Assembly: GCF_900130065.1 (NCBI RefSeq)
Contig: NZ_FQXV01000003.1
Location: 124,001-188,000 of the forward strand
Reading direction: 5' to 3'
DNA from: Sporobacter termitidis DSM 10068
GTDB taxonomy: Bacteria > Bacillota > Clostridia > Oscillospirales > Oscillospiraceae
DNA: 64,000 bases
The notes under the pieces were generated by a model that saw nothing but the letters and a program-made list of their open reading frames with translations, searched no databases and was not told the origin of the DNA. Shown here in pieces: positions 26,051 through 35,100 of the stretch; position 1 is the stretch's first letter; each line of letters begins with the position of its first letter. Made by a program: the position numbers and the translations under genes.

Positions 26051-27192
26051 GCTTTCACCTCCCCCACGGCGTTTTCCAGGGCGTCCAGAACACGGTGCAG
26101 CGCCTGGAAGCCGGCGGGCTGGGGCAGCGGCCTTTTCAGCTCCCGCAGCCGGCGGATATCCTCTCCCGGCTCGGACAGGCGATAGATATCCTGCTCGACC
26201 CGGAACCCGGGCCACGCTTCCCGGAGCGCACGCTCCGCCTCCTGCGCCACCGTCGAAAAGTTATGGAGGGCCACGCCCGACAGGTTAACCCCACGGCTTA
26301 AAAGCCACCGGCAGACCTCCAGCGGCGACTCCGAATCGCCGCCCTCCAGATATACGCTTTGACCGGACAGGGACTTCGCCAGGACGCCGGTGCGTTCCTC
26401 CAGCGCGCTTTCATAGGCGCCCGCGTCCAGCGGGACGCCGAGGGCGCGCGCCAGCCCGCCGTACTGCGCCGCCAGCAGCTCAGGGTCGTAGTCGCCGTAA
26501 AGCGGGAGCCAAGGGGTACCCAGCTTCTTTTTTAAAAATTCGCCGGCCGAATCATACTTCCGGTGCAGGACGATGTTCAGATGCGCGGAGGCCATTTTCA
26601 GGTATTCCTTAAAATCGCCGCACGCGCACAGCTCCCGCACCGTGACGCCGTTGCTTTCCAGCAGGGAAATCAGCTCGCAGCCGCCGTCCACCCCGTAGGG
26701 GGAGCCGATGAGATTTACCGACGGCTCCGGGCTTTTGGGCGCCGGAACAAGGAAATCGTACCGGAGCAGCTCCGTGGGCAGATTCATGGTCTCGGCCTTG
26801 CGCCCGGCGTAAAGATTGAGCCTGTTGACCTCCAGATACCGGACCGGTATGTGCACGGCCTCCTCCATCCTGGCGGTAAGATCGGCATAATCCGTGCCGA
26901 TCAGGGCGTTCTGGCAGCAGGTGATCAGTATCATGCAGCTGGGCGTGCGCTCCGCCGCAATCTCCCGGGCCGCCTGAATTGTCTTGTCCAGATACAGCCC
27001 GGTCACCACATCCGCCTCGCTGACGCACAGGAAGGACAGCTGCTCCCGCAGCTGGAGGATCGAGGTATATAAGCCGTGGCGGGTACAGGAAAAGGGGCCC
27101 ACAAAAAGCATCTGCAGGCCGGGGATACCCGCCAGGGTCGGGAAAATCGCCGGTGGCACGCCGGGCAGGCGCACGGTTAATTCATTTTTCAT
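26047..27192 (-). CDS. NifD/NifK-like reductase subunit 1
   Basis: A 381-residue nitrogenase component 1-like protein. LFVGPFSCTRHG (Cys36) matches the HGPxGC loop, SEADVVTG the ExDVVFG region, and LITCCQNALIGTDYADL (Cys92/Cys93) the TCPxxxIGDD loop. It thus keeps two cluster-ligand positions and subunit 2 keeps one, similar to the mixed ligation of the [4Fe-4S] cluster in BchN-BchB. No homocitrate or FeMo-cofactor signature is obvious. It starts 1 base after the ABC ATPase gene, so it is tightly coupled to the importer. Confidence 0.85.
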   Translation of the reverse strand: MKNELTVRLPGVPPAIFPTLAGIPGLQMLFVGPFSCTRHGLYTSILQLREQLSFLCVSEADVVTGLYLDKTIQAAREIAAERTPSCMILITCCQNALIGTDYADLTARMEEAVHIPVRYLEVNRLNLYAGRKAETMNLPTELLRYDFLVPAPKSPEPSVNLIGSPYGVDGGCELISLLESNGVTVRELCACGDFKEYLKMASAHLNIVLHRKYDSAGEFLKKKLGTPWLPLYGDYDPELLAAQYGGLARALGVPLDAGAYESALEERTGVLAKSLSGQSVYLEGGDSESPLEVCRWLLSRGVNLSGVALHNFSTVAQEAERALREAWPGFRVEQDIYRLSEPGEDIRRLRELKRPLPQPAGFQALHRVLDALENAVGEVKA

Positions 27193-27193
27193 A

Positions 27194-27970
27194 TCAAAAC
27201 ACCGCCAAACAAGCGTTTCTGTTGACCTTTTCCACGTAGCTGACCTTGACCTCCGTGTGGTAGACGGCGGAGAGGCATTCCTCCGTGAGGATTTCGGCCG
27301 CGGTGCCGACGCGCATGTGCCCGCCCCCGTCCAGGATGCCGATGGTGTCGTCCAGCATCACCGCGTGATCCGGGTTATGCGTCGTCATGATGACGGAATA
27401 GCCCTTCTGCGATAGCTCCCGCACCATTTTCACCACCTTGATCTGATTGCCGAAATCCAGGGCGGAGGTGGGCTCGTCCAGCAGTATGAGCTGTGGATTC
27501 TGCACCAAAATGCGGGCGATGGCCACCTGCTGCCGCTCGCCGCCGGACAGCTCGGAAAAGCTCCTGGCGGCCAGGTGCCCCACCCCCATCGTCTCGATGG
27601 CCTCGAAGGCGGCGGCATAATCCTCCTTCGTGGGCCGACGCAGGGAGCTGATGTAGGGTGCGCGCCCCATGACCACATACTCGGCCACGGAATAGGCATA
27701 TACGGAATTCAGCGTTTGCGGCACAAAGCCCTGGAGCCTTGCGATATCCCGGCGCGACATGGCGCCGATATCCCGGCCGCCGAGCAGTATCTGTCCGGCG
27801 GACAGTTTGTTCAGCCCCGCCAGACAGCCGAGGAGCGTCGACTTCCCTGCGCCGTTGGGGCCGAGAATGGTGAACACCTGTCCCTTCCGCACGGTGAAGG
27901 AGACGTCGGAAAATGTCTCGGAAAAAGCGGGGTAGGCAAAGGCCGCATTTTTAACTTCAAGCAGACTCAT
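27194..27970 (-). CDS. FecE-type ABC importer ATPase
   Basis: A 258-residue ATPase of the siderophore/cobalamin/metal-oxyanion (FecCD) importer class. Walker A is GPNGAGKST, the signature is LSGGERQQVAIAR, Walker B is LILLDEPTSALD, and the switch His is in MTTHNPDH. It works with the permease encoded just upstream (12 bases) and the binding protein. Fusion of this importer into one operon with nitrogenase-like genes implies the cargo is the reductase substrate, its cofactor metal, or a metal chelate. Confidence 0.93.
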   Translation of the reverse strand: MSLLEVKNAAFAYPAFSETFSDVSFTVRKGQVFTILGPNGAGKSTLLGCLAGLNKLSAGQILLGGRDIGAMSRRDIARLQGFVPQTLNSVYAYSVAEYVVMGRAPYISSLRRPTKEDYAAAFEAIETMGVGHLAARSFSELSGGERQQVAIARILVQNPQLILLDEPTSALDFGNQIKVVKMVRELSQKGYSVIMTTHNPDHAVMLDDTIGILDGGGHMRVGTAAEILTEECLSAVYHTEVKVSYVEKVNRNACLAVF

Positions 27971-27982
27971 ATTACCCCTCCC

Positions 27983-29035
27983 CTACAGCCGCGTCCGCGT
28001 TTTCATCAGCAGCCAGAAAAACAGCGGCGCGCCGATGACGCCGGTGAGTATGGACAGCGGAATCTCCGCGGCAATGATGATCCGCGCCATGGTGTCGATG
28101 AAGAGCATGAAGATCGCCCCCACGAAAAAAGACAGGGGCATCAATCGTACATTGTCCTGCCCGATGATGAGGCGGGTCAGATGCGGAATAATGAGACCCA
28201 CCCATCCCACAATGCCGCTGATGCAGACGGCGCAGCCCGTCAGCAGCGTGGAGGCGAGGATGAGCACGCCGCGGGTGACCTTGATGTTGACGCCCAGCGC
28301 GGCCGCCTCGGTGTCCCCTAGGGACATGATGTTGACCCGCCAGCGCATAAGGAACAGAACGACGACGGAAGCAAGCATGGCGGGAAATACCGACAGCACC
28401 TTTTCCGGCGAGACGTTCGCCAGGCTCCCCATCTGCCAATATATAATTTCGGGGAGCTGGGTATCCACGTCCGCCACGTATTTCAATATGCCGATGATCG
28501 CGTTCATGAGCCCGGAGACGATGACGCCCGAGAGCACCAGCATGAGCGTAGAGTCGTTTTTCAGAAGCCTCGGTATCGCCATGGACAGAAACACGGCCAG
28601 AAGGCCGCCCGCCAAAGCGTAGATTTGTATACCGGTGCTGCCCAGGCCCATAAGGATCGCCGTCGCCGCGCCGACGCAGGCCCCGGCCGAGATGCCCAGC
28701 AGATCCGGTGAGACAAGGGGGTTTTTGAATATCCCCTGATATGTGGCGCCCGACAGTGTCAATCCTCCGCCGACAAGGATATCAGCGAGGACACGCGGCA
28801 GCCTGACCCGGAAAATGACGTTGTACGTCATAGCCGGCCACGCGTCGGCAGTCCCGGTCACCTGTGAAAGCAGAATCCGCAGGGTGTCCAGGGGCGTCAG
28901 GCCATATCTGCCGAGGAAAAGCGCGCAGAACGCCGCTATGACGGTCAGTATGACGCCCAGGGTAAGCTTCACGCTTCCAAATTTGCCGCCCGCGATGGCG
29001 GCCGGCCGGAGCTGTGCTTTTTCCGAGTGATTCAT
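27983..29035 (-). CDS. FecCD-family ABC importer permease
   Basis: A 350-residue, about ten-helix integral membrane protein of the FecCD/BtuC/MolB family, with VRLPRVLADILVGGGL and GGTYQGIFKNPLVSPDLLGIS-type signatures (shown here as SPDLLGISAGA). It forms the homodimeric channel for the ATPase at 27194. Members transport ferric siderophores, heme, cobalamin or molybdate/tungstate, and the sequence alone does not say which. ATG 29035 follows GAAAGGAGG. Confidence 0.93.
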   Translation of the reverse strand: MNHSEKAQLRPAAIAGGKFGSVKLTLGVILTVIAAFCALFLGRYGLTPLDTLRILLSQVTGTADAWPAMTYNVIFRVRLPRVLADILVGGGLTLSGATYQGIFKNPLVSPDLLGISAGACVGAATAILMGLGSTGIQIYALAGGLLAVFLSMAIPRLLKNDSTLMLVLSGVIVSGLMNAIIGILKYVADVDTQLPEIIYWQMGSLANVSPEKVLSVFPAMLASVVVLFLMRWRVNIMSLGDTEAAALGVNIKVTRGVLILASTLLTGCAVCISGIVGWVGLIIPHLTRLIIGQDNVRLMPLSFFVGAIFMLFIDTMARIIIAAEIPLSILTGVIGAPLFFWLLMKTRTRL

Positions 29036-29056
29036 AAAGCCTCCTTTCCAGGCTGC

Positions 29057-29091
29057 GCCGAAAGGACGGGGAAAGTCCCCGCCCTTTCGGC
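29057..29091 (-). other. Intercistronic hairpin between binding protein and permease genes
   Basis: GCCGAAAGG and CCTTTCGGC with an inner GGGGA/TCCCC form a long stem without T-run. Such hairpins often protect the upstream binding-protein message and lower expression of the permease. Confidence 0.55.
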
Positions 29092-29138
29092 CCGGTCACA
29101 GAAGTATTGACAGATGCGCTGAAATGCCATTTCCCCGT

Positions 29139-30248
29139 TTAGGGCGCGGGGAACAGGATGGCGTTGATCTCATCGTCGGTCAGATCAAGGCCGTAGAACT
29201 TGCTGTGGAAGTCGCGCGTCTCCTTCACCATATCGATATCCGAAAACAGCTCCGGCTGGATCACGGTTCCGGCCCACAGGGGCTGGATCGCCTCGTCCGC
29301 GCTGCGGACGCACCAGGTATACAGGCCCATGGGGTTGACGTAGACCTTGCCGTTCTTCACGGCGCTCAGCTTGGACAGGGTGGGGTCCTTGGCATACTCG
29401 TCCTTTGTGGCGGCGTCACGGCAGACGATGATATCGGGATCCCATTTCATCAGCTCCTCCTGCGTCACGTCCACGAACATGCCCTTGACGCCGTTGGCGG
29501 CAGCAACGTTGATACCGCCGGCCAATTCGATCCATTCTGTGACGATGGACCCGATGGCCTCGGTGGTGAGCACCGCGCCGGCCGAGTAAAACACCGTGGG
29601 CCTGTCGGCCTCGGCGATGGAATCGGTCCGCGAGGTGCACAGCTCGATGTTGGCGTTATAATAGTCGATGAGGTCGGCGGCCTTCTGAACGGCGTCTCCG
29701 CCGAGAATCTGGCCGATGAGGTCCACCGTGAACTGGAGGTCCTTGATGCTGGACGTATTAACGGCAACTGCCGTCAGGCCGGCGTTCTTAAGAATATCCA
29801 GATTGCTCTGGCCGGACGTGATGATAACGTCCGGGGCGAGGCTCATGGCCTGCTCCACATTGCCGGCGGTCAGGTCGGCAAAGGGCTGCGGCAGTGTGGT
29901 GATTTTCGGCAGCATACGGGCAAACAGCGCATTTTTGGCGTTGTAATCCGTCGTGGCCACGAGCTTGTCCCCGCCGCCCAGCATCAGCACAATGGCGTCC
30001 GCCGCGGGATATGTGGCGCAAATGGATTTTACCGTTGCGGGCACCTGCACGCTGTTGCCCAGGGCGTCCACCACGGTCTGCGGGCCGGTGCTTTCAGCCG
30101 ACGGACTGGCCGACGCCGAAGCCTCGGGGCTGGCCGACGGGGATGCGGTGTTCGCCTCCGTGCCGCCGGTACCGGCGCAGCCGGCAAGGAGCGCCGCCAG
30201 CAGGCAGAGCACCATCGTCAGGCTGGCGATTTTTCGTGTCTTCTTCAT
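29139..30248 (-). CDS. FecB/BtuF-type substrate-binding lipoprotein
   Basis: A 369-residue lipoprotein with signal peptide, lipobox LLAGC near residue 24, a Ser/Pro/Ala linker of about 30 residues and a periplasmic-binding-protein 2 fold (TVVDALGNSVQVP opening, APDVIITSGQSN in the middle). It captures the cargo outside the membrane for the FecCD permease. ATG 30248 follows AAAGGAG. It is the first gene of the operon, preceded by a structured leader with terminators, so expression of all six genes is probably controlled there. Confidence 0.92.
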   Translation of the reverse strand: MKKTRKIASLTMVLCLLAALLAGCAGTGGTEANTASPSASPEASASASPSAESTGPQTVVDALGNSVQVPATVKSICATYPAADAIVLMLGGGDKLVATTDYNAKNALFARMLPKITTLPQPFADLTAGNVEQAMSLAPDVIITSGQSNLDILKNAGLTAVAVNTSSIKDLQFTVDLIGQILGGDAVQKAADLIDYYNANIELCTSRTDSIAEADRPTVFYSAGAVLTTEAIGSIVTEWIELAGGINVAAANGVKGMFVDVTQEELMKWDPDIIVCRDAATKDEYAKDPTLSKLSAVKNGKVYVNPMGLYTWCVRSADEAIQPLWAGTVIQPELFSDIDMVKETRDFHSKFYGLDLTDDEINAILFPAP

Positions 30249-30323
30249 TTCATTTCTCCTTTTGTCAGTGTGTATATTACCATGCAGCCGCATGTGTAAT
30301 CCCGGAAACCGGCCCCGATCCGG

Positions 30324-30361
30324 CAAAATAAAACAGGCATCCGGGCGGAGCCCGATGCCTG
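30324..30361 (-). terminator. Second leader terminator before the binding-protein gene
   Basis: CAGGCATC..GATGCCTG with an inner GGGC/GCCC stem, followed on the minus strand by TTTTATTTT. It lies 76 bases before the start codon. Confidence 0.75.
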
Positions 30362-30404
30362 AAATCATAAGCGCACTGTACGCGCGTTATTTTTGCCGTA
30401 TAAA

Positions 30405-30433
30405 TAAAAAAAGCGCTCGACTCGTCAAGCGCC
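30405..30433 (-). terminator. First leader terminator (attenuator)
   Basis: GCGCTTGA, loop CGAG, TCGAGCGC, then TTTTTTTATTT on the minus strand. It lies directly downstream of the structured aptamer-like region. Confidence 0.8.
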
Positions 30434-30592
30434 TGAAATTCGTTTATCAGCAAAATTACAGGCTTCTTTCCTGGCAGGATATCCCCTGCGTCATGGGAGG
30501 CGGCAACGTTTCCGTCGCCGCCCTGTGAGTTATACTCAGGATCAACCGGCATAGTACCCCTTAGCCGGAAAATCTCGAAGCTTTATGAACTT
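30434..30592 (-). promoter_or_regulatory. Candidate riboswitch aptamer (GAAA tetraloop plus 11-nt-receptor-like hairpin)
   Basis: On the minus strand a hairpin at 30568-30546 has CUAAG and UAUG on opposite sides of a CCGG stem, as in the 11-nucleotide tetraloop receptor. It is followed by a 10-bp hairpin (30522-30499) capped by GAAA, the tetraloop that this receptor binds. Conserved-looking single strands follow (CUCCCAUGACGC, CAGGAAAG). Terminators lie immediately downstream. Architecture and sequence resemble, from memory, the molybdenum/tungsten cofactor riboswitch; c-di-GMP-I RNAs also use this contact but do not match in their core. Confidence 0.5.
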
Positions 30593-30598
30593 TGCTAT

Positions 30599-30628
30599 AG
30601 GTTAACAAAAACTGTTCGCCGCTGTCAA
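30599..30628 (-). promoter_or_regulatory. Putative sigma-A promoter of the importer/nitrogenase-like operon
   Basis: TTGACA and TAACCT are spaced 18 bases apart on the minus strand. The transcript would begin about 340 bases before the first start codon. Confidence 0.55.
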
Positions 30629-30779
30629 TACGGGGCTTTTATTTTAGTCGTTTTATGACGTTTTAAAGCCCTGCGCCCCCGCACTCTTATATATAAACAC
30701 AATAAAATCAAATCAAATAAATCTAAACATAACTAAAACTAACTATATTGCGGCATCAATATGCATCCTCACCCCCGCT

Positions 30780-31217
30780 TTAAACCCTCTCCTGAATCAG
30801 CTTAAATAGGCGGTCTTCAAATTTTTTATCCTGCTCTGCCGTGCGCTTGGCCGGACCCTTCAGTCTCCCGCCGGCATTGCGGATCTTTCGGGCCGTATGG
30901 CGGGCCAGGAGCAGGGCGTCGATATTTTCATCCGAGTACACCATGCCGTCCTGGCTTAACGGCACGGCCCCCCGGGCCAGGCACATGGCCGCCAGGCCGT
31001 AATCCTGCGTTACCACGATATCGCCGGGCTTCAGCAGATTGACAAGCGCGAAATCCACGCTGTCGGCCCCCTTTGAGAAGGTCATTGTCTTAGCCCCCTC
31101 CTTCTCAAAAACATGCGAGGTGTCACAGAGAATGAGACATTCGATATTGAATTTCCCGGCCAGATACACGGTAATGTCCACCACCGGGCACCCGTCCGCG
31201 TCGATCAGTATGCGCAT
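30780..31217 (-). CDS. UPF0178 (YaiI/YqxD, DUF188) protein
   Basis: A 145-residue protein with the UPF0178 hallmarks ILIDADGCPVV at the N-terminus and TQDYGLAAMCLARGA in the middle, plus RHTARKIRNAGGR towards the end. The fold is PIN-like, and a nuclease role has been suggested for the family but is not proven. ATG 31217 follows AAAGGAG. It is a single gene reading away from the downstream small genes. Confidence 0.85.
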   Translation of the reverse strand: MRILIDADGCPVVDITVYLAGKFNIECLILCDTSHVFEKEGAKTMTFSKGADSVDFALVNLLKPGDIVVTQDYGLAAMCLARGAVPLSQDGMVYSDENIDALLLARHTARKIRNAGGRLKGPAKRTAEQDKKFEDRLFKLIQERV

Positions 31218-31336
31218 AGCGGTTCTCCTTTGACGTTTTACAGCAAACGCTCATTACATGACTATACCCCGAATCAGCCAAAATGGAAAGGCGTTGGCGA
31301 ATTTTGCTCAGTTGCATACGATATATGGGTGATACT

Positions 31337-31522
31337 ATGAACCCCTGTGAATTGAACGCAATGATAGCGGCAATAACCAATTATCTCTACACCGCGCTCA
31401 GTAAAGAAGATTTTGTCTGCCTCAGTATTTTCCTGAACGAGCTGAGCAAATCCATGCTCACGACATCCGTATTTAGCGATCTTTGCAACAAAGAGGGCAA
31501 GTTCGGGTTCAAGTCATCTTAG
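31337..31522 (+). CDS. Small protein, DUF6774-like
   Basis: A 61-residue protein beginning MNPCELNAMIAAITNYLY, with Cys4 and two more Cys. The MNxCEL opening and size recall a family of short clostridial proteins (DUF6774) of unknown function. ATG 31337 follows GGGTGAT. It is expressed away from the UPF0178 gene. The family link is from memory and moderate. Confidence 0.55.
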   Translation: MNPCELNAMIAAITNYLYTALSKEDFVCLSIFLNELSKSMLTTSVFSDLCNKEGKFGFKSS

Positions 31523-31640
31523 CCTTCAAATATGGGCTTACATATCTTTTCTCGTCTCTTATTTTGCATAAAGAAGCCGCGGCTGCAATGATAAAATTAC
31601 AGCCGCCGGTGCCGTTCACAAAAAATTAACACAATTTCTG

Positions 31641-31669
31641 TTGCAATTATTCAATTCTCAGTATATAAT
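31641..31669 (+). promoter_or_regulatory. Putative sigma-A promoter of the 40-aa gene
   Basis: TTGCAA and a consensus TATAAT are spaced 17 bases apart, 27 bases before the ATG. Confidence 0.8.
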
Positions 31670-31696
31670 AATTTGATAATCAAGAAAGGAGTATTC

Positions 31697-31819
31697 ATGT
31701 TAATTTCTAAGCAAGAAAACGAAGCATTATATTATTACATCTTTAAAGACGAAAATGACAATAGAGATGTTGATGATCTGATCTTCAAAGACGCAGAGCT
31801 TCCCGTTAGTGACAAGTAG
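31697..31819 (+). CDS. 40-residue acidic small protein
   Basis: ATG 31697 follows AAAGGAGTATTC. The product starts MLISKQENEALYYYIF, is rich in Asp and Glu, has three adjacent Tyr and no Cys, and carries neither membrane segment nor signal. It is a complete minimal gene: strong promoter, ribosome binding site, 40 codons, then a terminator 15 bases after the stop. No family recognised. It could be a small regulatory protein or a precursor peptide; there is no modifying enzyme next to it. Confidence 0.65.
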   Translation: MLISKQENEALYYYIFKDENDNRDVDDLIFKDAELPVSDK

Positions 31820-31833
31820 AAACTCGAAGGATT

Positions 31834-31861
31834 CCAGGGACTGACACCCTGGTATTTTTTT
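31834..31861 (+). terminator. Terminator of the 40-aa gene
   Basis: CCAGGG, seven-base loop, CCCTGG, then TATTTTTTT. Confidence 0.8.
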
Positions 31862-32127
31862 GCCCTTTTTTCAGAGAGCAGCTTATCACGCAAAACCCCT
31901 GGTATCTATTGCGGAACGACCCATCATGGCCCTATCCGAGAGATCGGGTATCATCGTATAGTGGGCCTGGTGCCATTTACGGTTTTAAAAAACTGATCGG
32001 AGGTACCATGGACAGCAAATTACATTAATAGTAATATAAGGTTGATATTAGTCTGGCGGTCAGTCCTTGGGCAACTCGCAAATGGGTTAATTGAGCGAAA
32101 CACATAAAGCAGAAAGGACGTCTCAAA
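31862..32127. other. Intergenic region before the RHS gene
   Basis: No convincing gene. One frame is open from about 31862 to 32028 but lacks a usable start, except for a six-codon ATG frame at 32008 that has a good GGAGGTACC site. This may be the tail of a decayed gene. AGAAAGGACG precedes the RHS start. No known riboswitch pattern is recognised. Confidence 0.4.
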
Positions 32128-35100
32128 ATGAAAAAAACTAAAGCGGCGATTTCTGTACTCTTAACTCTTGTCATCCTGCTCTCACAGCTAATGCCATTTG
32201 GATATTCCTTAAAGCTTGGTATGGTTCAGGCAGAAGCGGCAAATACGAGCTCAGCTGCCAAGCGCATCGACAGTACCGAAAATAATTCCAGTCTTCCACA
32301 ATTGCCTGACCAGCCTGATGTACCGGATTTGCCTGAAGAGCCAAGTCTGCCTGACATACCGGAAACGACGGCAGCCTCTGCTAACGCTGTCACAAGCGGC
32401 CCTTATACATATACAGATAACGGCGACGGGACAATTACAATAACAAATTACAGCGGCACTGATAAAACCGTGTCTATTCCTTCTGAAATTGACGGTAAAA
32501 CTGTTACGATTATCGGGGATGAGGCTTTTTTGGAAAAGAGTGTTACTAACGTAACCCTGCCCAATACGATTAAAAGTCTAAATTACTTGGCTTTTGCATA
32601 TTCAGCACTGACCAGCATTAATATACCGGATGGTATATATATCGGCCGTCAGGCATTTGAAGCTTGTAAAGGTCTTACCTCAATCGCTCTTCCCGGCAGC
32701 GTCAGGATGGATGATGGTGCATTTAATTATTGCGGACTTATATCTATTGCATTGGGTTTTGGTATTCAATATATCCCATCAAGTGCTTTTGCATATTGCA
32801 GATCACTCAAAACAATAGAAATTCCGGCAAGTGTTTACAAGATAGACTACTGTGCTTTTCAGGGGTGCACAAGTCTGCAAAGTGTATATTTTGACGGATT
32901 CACAAAAATCGCCGAGTATGCTTTTTATAACACAAGTCCTAAATTCTATTATAATCCTCATAGCTATTCATATCTTCTGCTTTATTTACAGTACTGCGGT
33001 GACCCTGTTGACACCGCCATAGGAGCGCATAAAATGACGAATTCCGTCATCACTTTAAACGGCGCTCAAAATCTGTCCTTTGATCTCGCATACTCCTCCA
33101 GCCAACTGACATCCGGCACCATGGGGCCCGGCTGGAGCAACGGATATGAAATATATATGGTGCCCCAGGACGACAACAGAATACGCTTATTCTGGACGCC
33201 GGGATCATACAGCGATTTCACAAGAAACGATACAACAAGCACAACGTTTACATGCACCGATATCGGCAGGCAAAACTTTATTCTGACAAAAAATTCTGAC
33301 GGTCACTATTCGCTCAATTGCAATAACGATAAAAAGTATTTATTCGATTCGTCCGGAACTCTCGCGAAAATTGAGAACCGGACCGGACAAGCCTTGGATA
33401 TATCGCACGATGCGTCCGGTAATGTGATTATTACGGAACCTGTATCAGAAAAAACGCTCACCGTCACTTACGCCGGCGGCAAGGTCTCCAGCGTTTATGA
33501 TCAGATGGGCCGTACCGTCAAATTTGTATATGATTCTAACGGCTGTCTGACGTCTATTACCGACCCAAACAGTAAAAGCACGACATATACTTATGATATG
33601 TATGGGCATGTAGTCACCGGAACAGACGGAGACGGCGTACGTTTCTTTACTGACACTTACGATGACAGCGGCCGAATCTCAGTTCAGGACGACGGAGTGT
33701 CCGGGAACAAAAATACCGGCTTCGGCTACGGTACGGCAAGCGTTAACGGCCAGACCACCGTCACCATTACGGACAGGAACGGAAAGACGCGTAAAAATAC
33801 GTTTAACAGCTTGAGCGAACTGATCTCCGTAACAGACGAGAACGGACATACAACGTTGTTCACATATGATGCAAACGGAAATGTGACGAGCGAGACGGAT
33901 GCGCTGAATAACACAGTCTCCAAGACTTACAACACACAGAACAAGGTTTTGACCGCGACCGATGCTACAGGTGCCCAAACATCCTATACGTATGACGCGC
34001 AAGGAAACCTCCTGACCCAAACGAATCCGGACGGCAGCCAAAGCACACGCACATACGACAGCGCCAACCGTCTCACCAGCCTGACCGATGAGCGCGGTAT
34101 GGTAACGACATACATCTACGACATAAACGGTCAGCTTACCGAAAAGGATGCCGGGACAATCAAATACCTCGTTGCATATACCGACGGTCTCCCGACAACG
34201 ATCACAGACTCAAACGGCGGCAAATCATACTTAACATACGATGAGGCGGGCCGGGTTATCCAGATAACAGACGCCAAGGGCAACGTCACAAAATATTCAT
34301 ATGATGCCAACAGTAATTTACTGTCCAAAACTGATGCGTTGGGCAATACCGTCTCATATACATACGACAGCCGCGGGAATGTACTTACGAAGACTGACGG
34401 CAACGGCAATGTAACCACCTACAAATATAACGCCAACGGAAAGGTCACATCCGTTACCGATCCCAAAGGCAACACGACATCTTATTCCTATGACGGCGAA
34501 GATCGGTTGACCCAGACTACGGACGCACAGGGCGGCACGGCAAACACCACTCATGATGCCGCCGGAAAAATCCTGACTAAAATCGACACAGCGGGCAAAA
34601 CGACAAAATATACCTATGACGCGGCAGGCAATGTTTCAACGGTCACAGCGCCGGGCGGCGGCGTGACAAAGTATACGTATTATCCTAATTATTACGTTAA
34701 TACGAAAACCGACCCGGCCGGAAACGAAACAGCGTATTCTTATAACTCGGGCTGGAAGCTGTCCGGTACAGCAAATGCCCTCGGATATGTTACGGCATAT
34801 ACTTATAACGCCGCAGACGATCTGCTGAGCGTCACCGACCCGCTCGGCAATGTCACCTCCTATACATATGACCAATTTGGCAATCAACTGTCAAAAACCG
34901 ACCCGAACGGCAATGTCACTACATATACCTATGATGCGGGCAATAACCGAACAAGCATGACAGACGCGCTGGGCAGCAAGACGACCTATGCCTATGACCC
35001 GACAGGAAAGTTGCTGTCAGTAACAGACGCCCGTGGAAATACAACATCTTACGATTATGACAGCGTCGGCAGGCTCAGTTCGACGACGGACGCTCTAGGT

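Noticed and set aside
29124-30299. A 391-codon plus-strand frame over the binding-protein gene
   Set aside because: Antisense shadow. The minus strand has lipobox, binding-protein fold and operon context.
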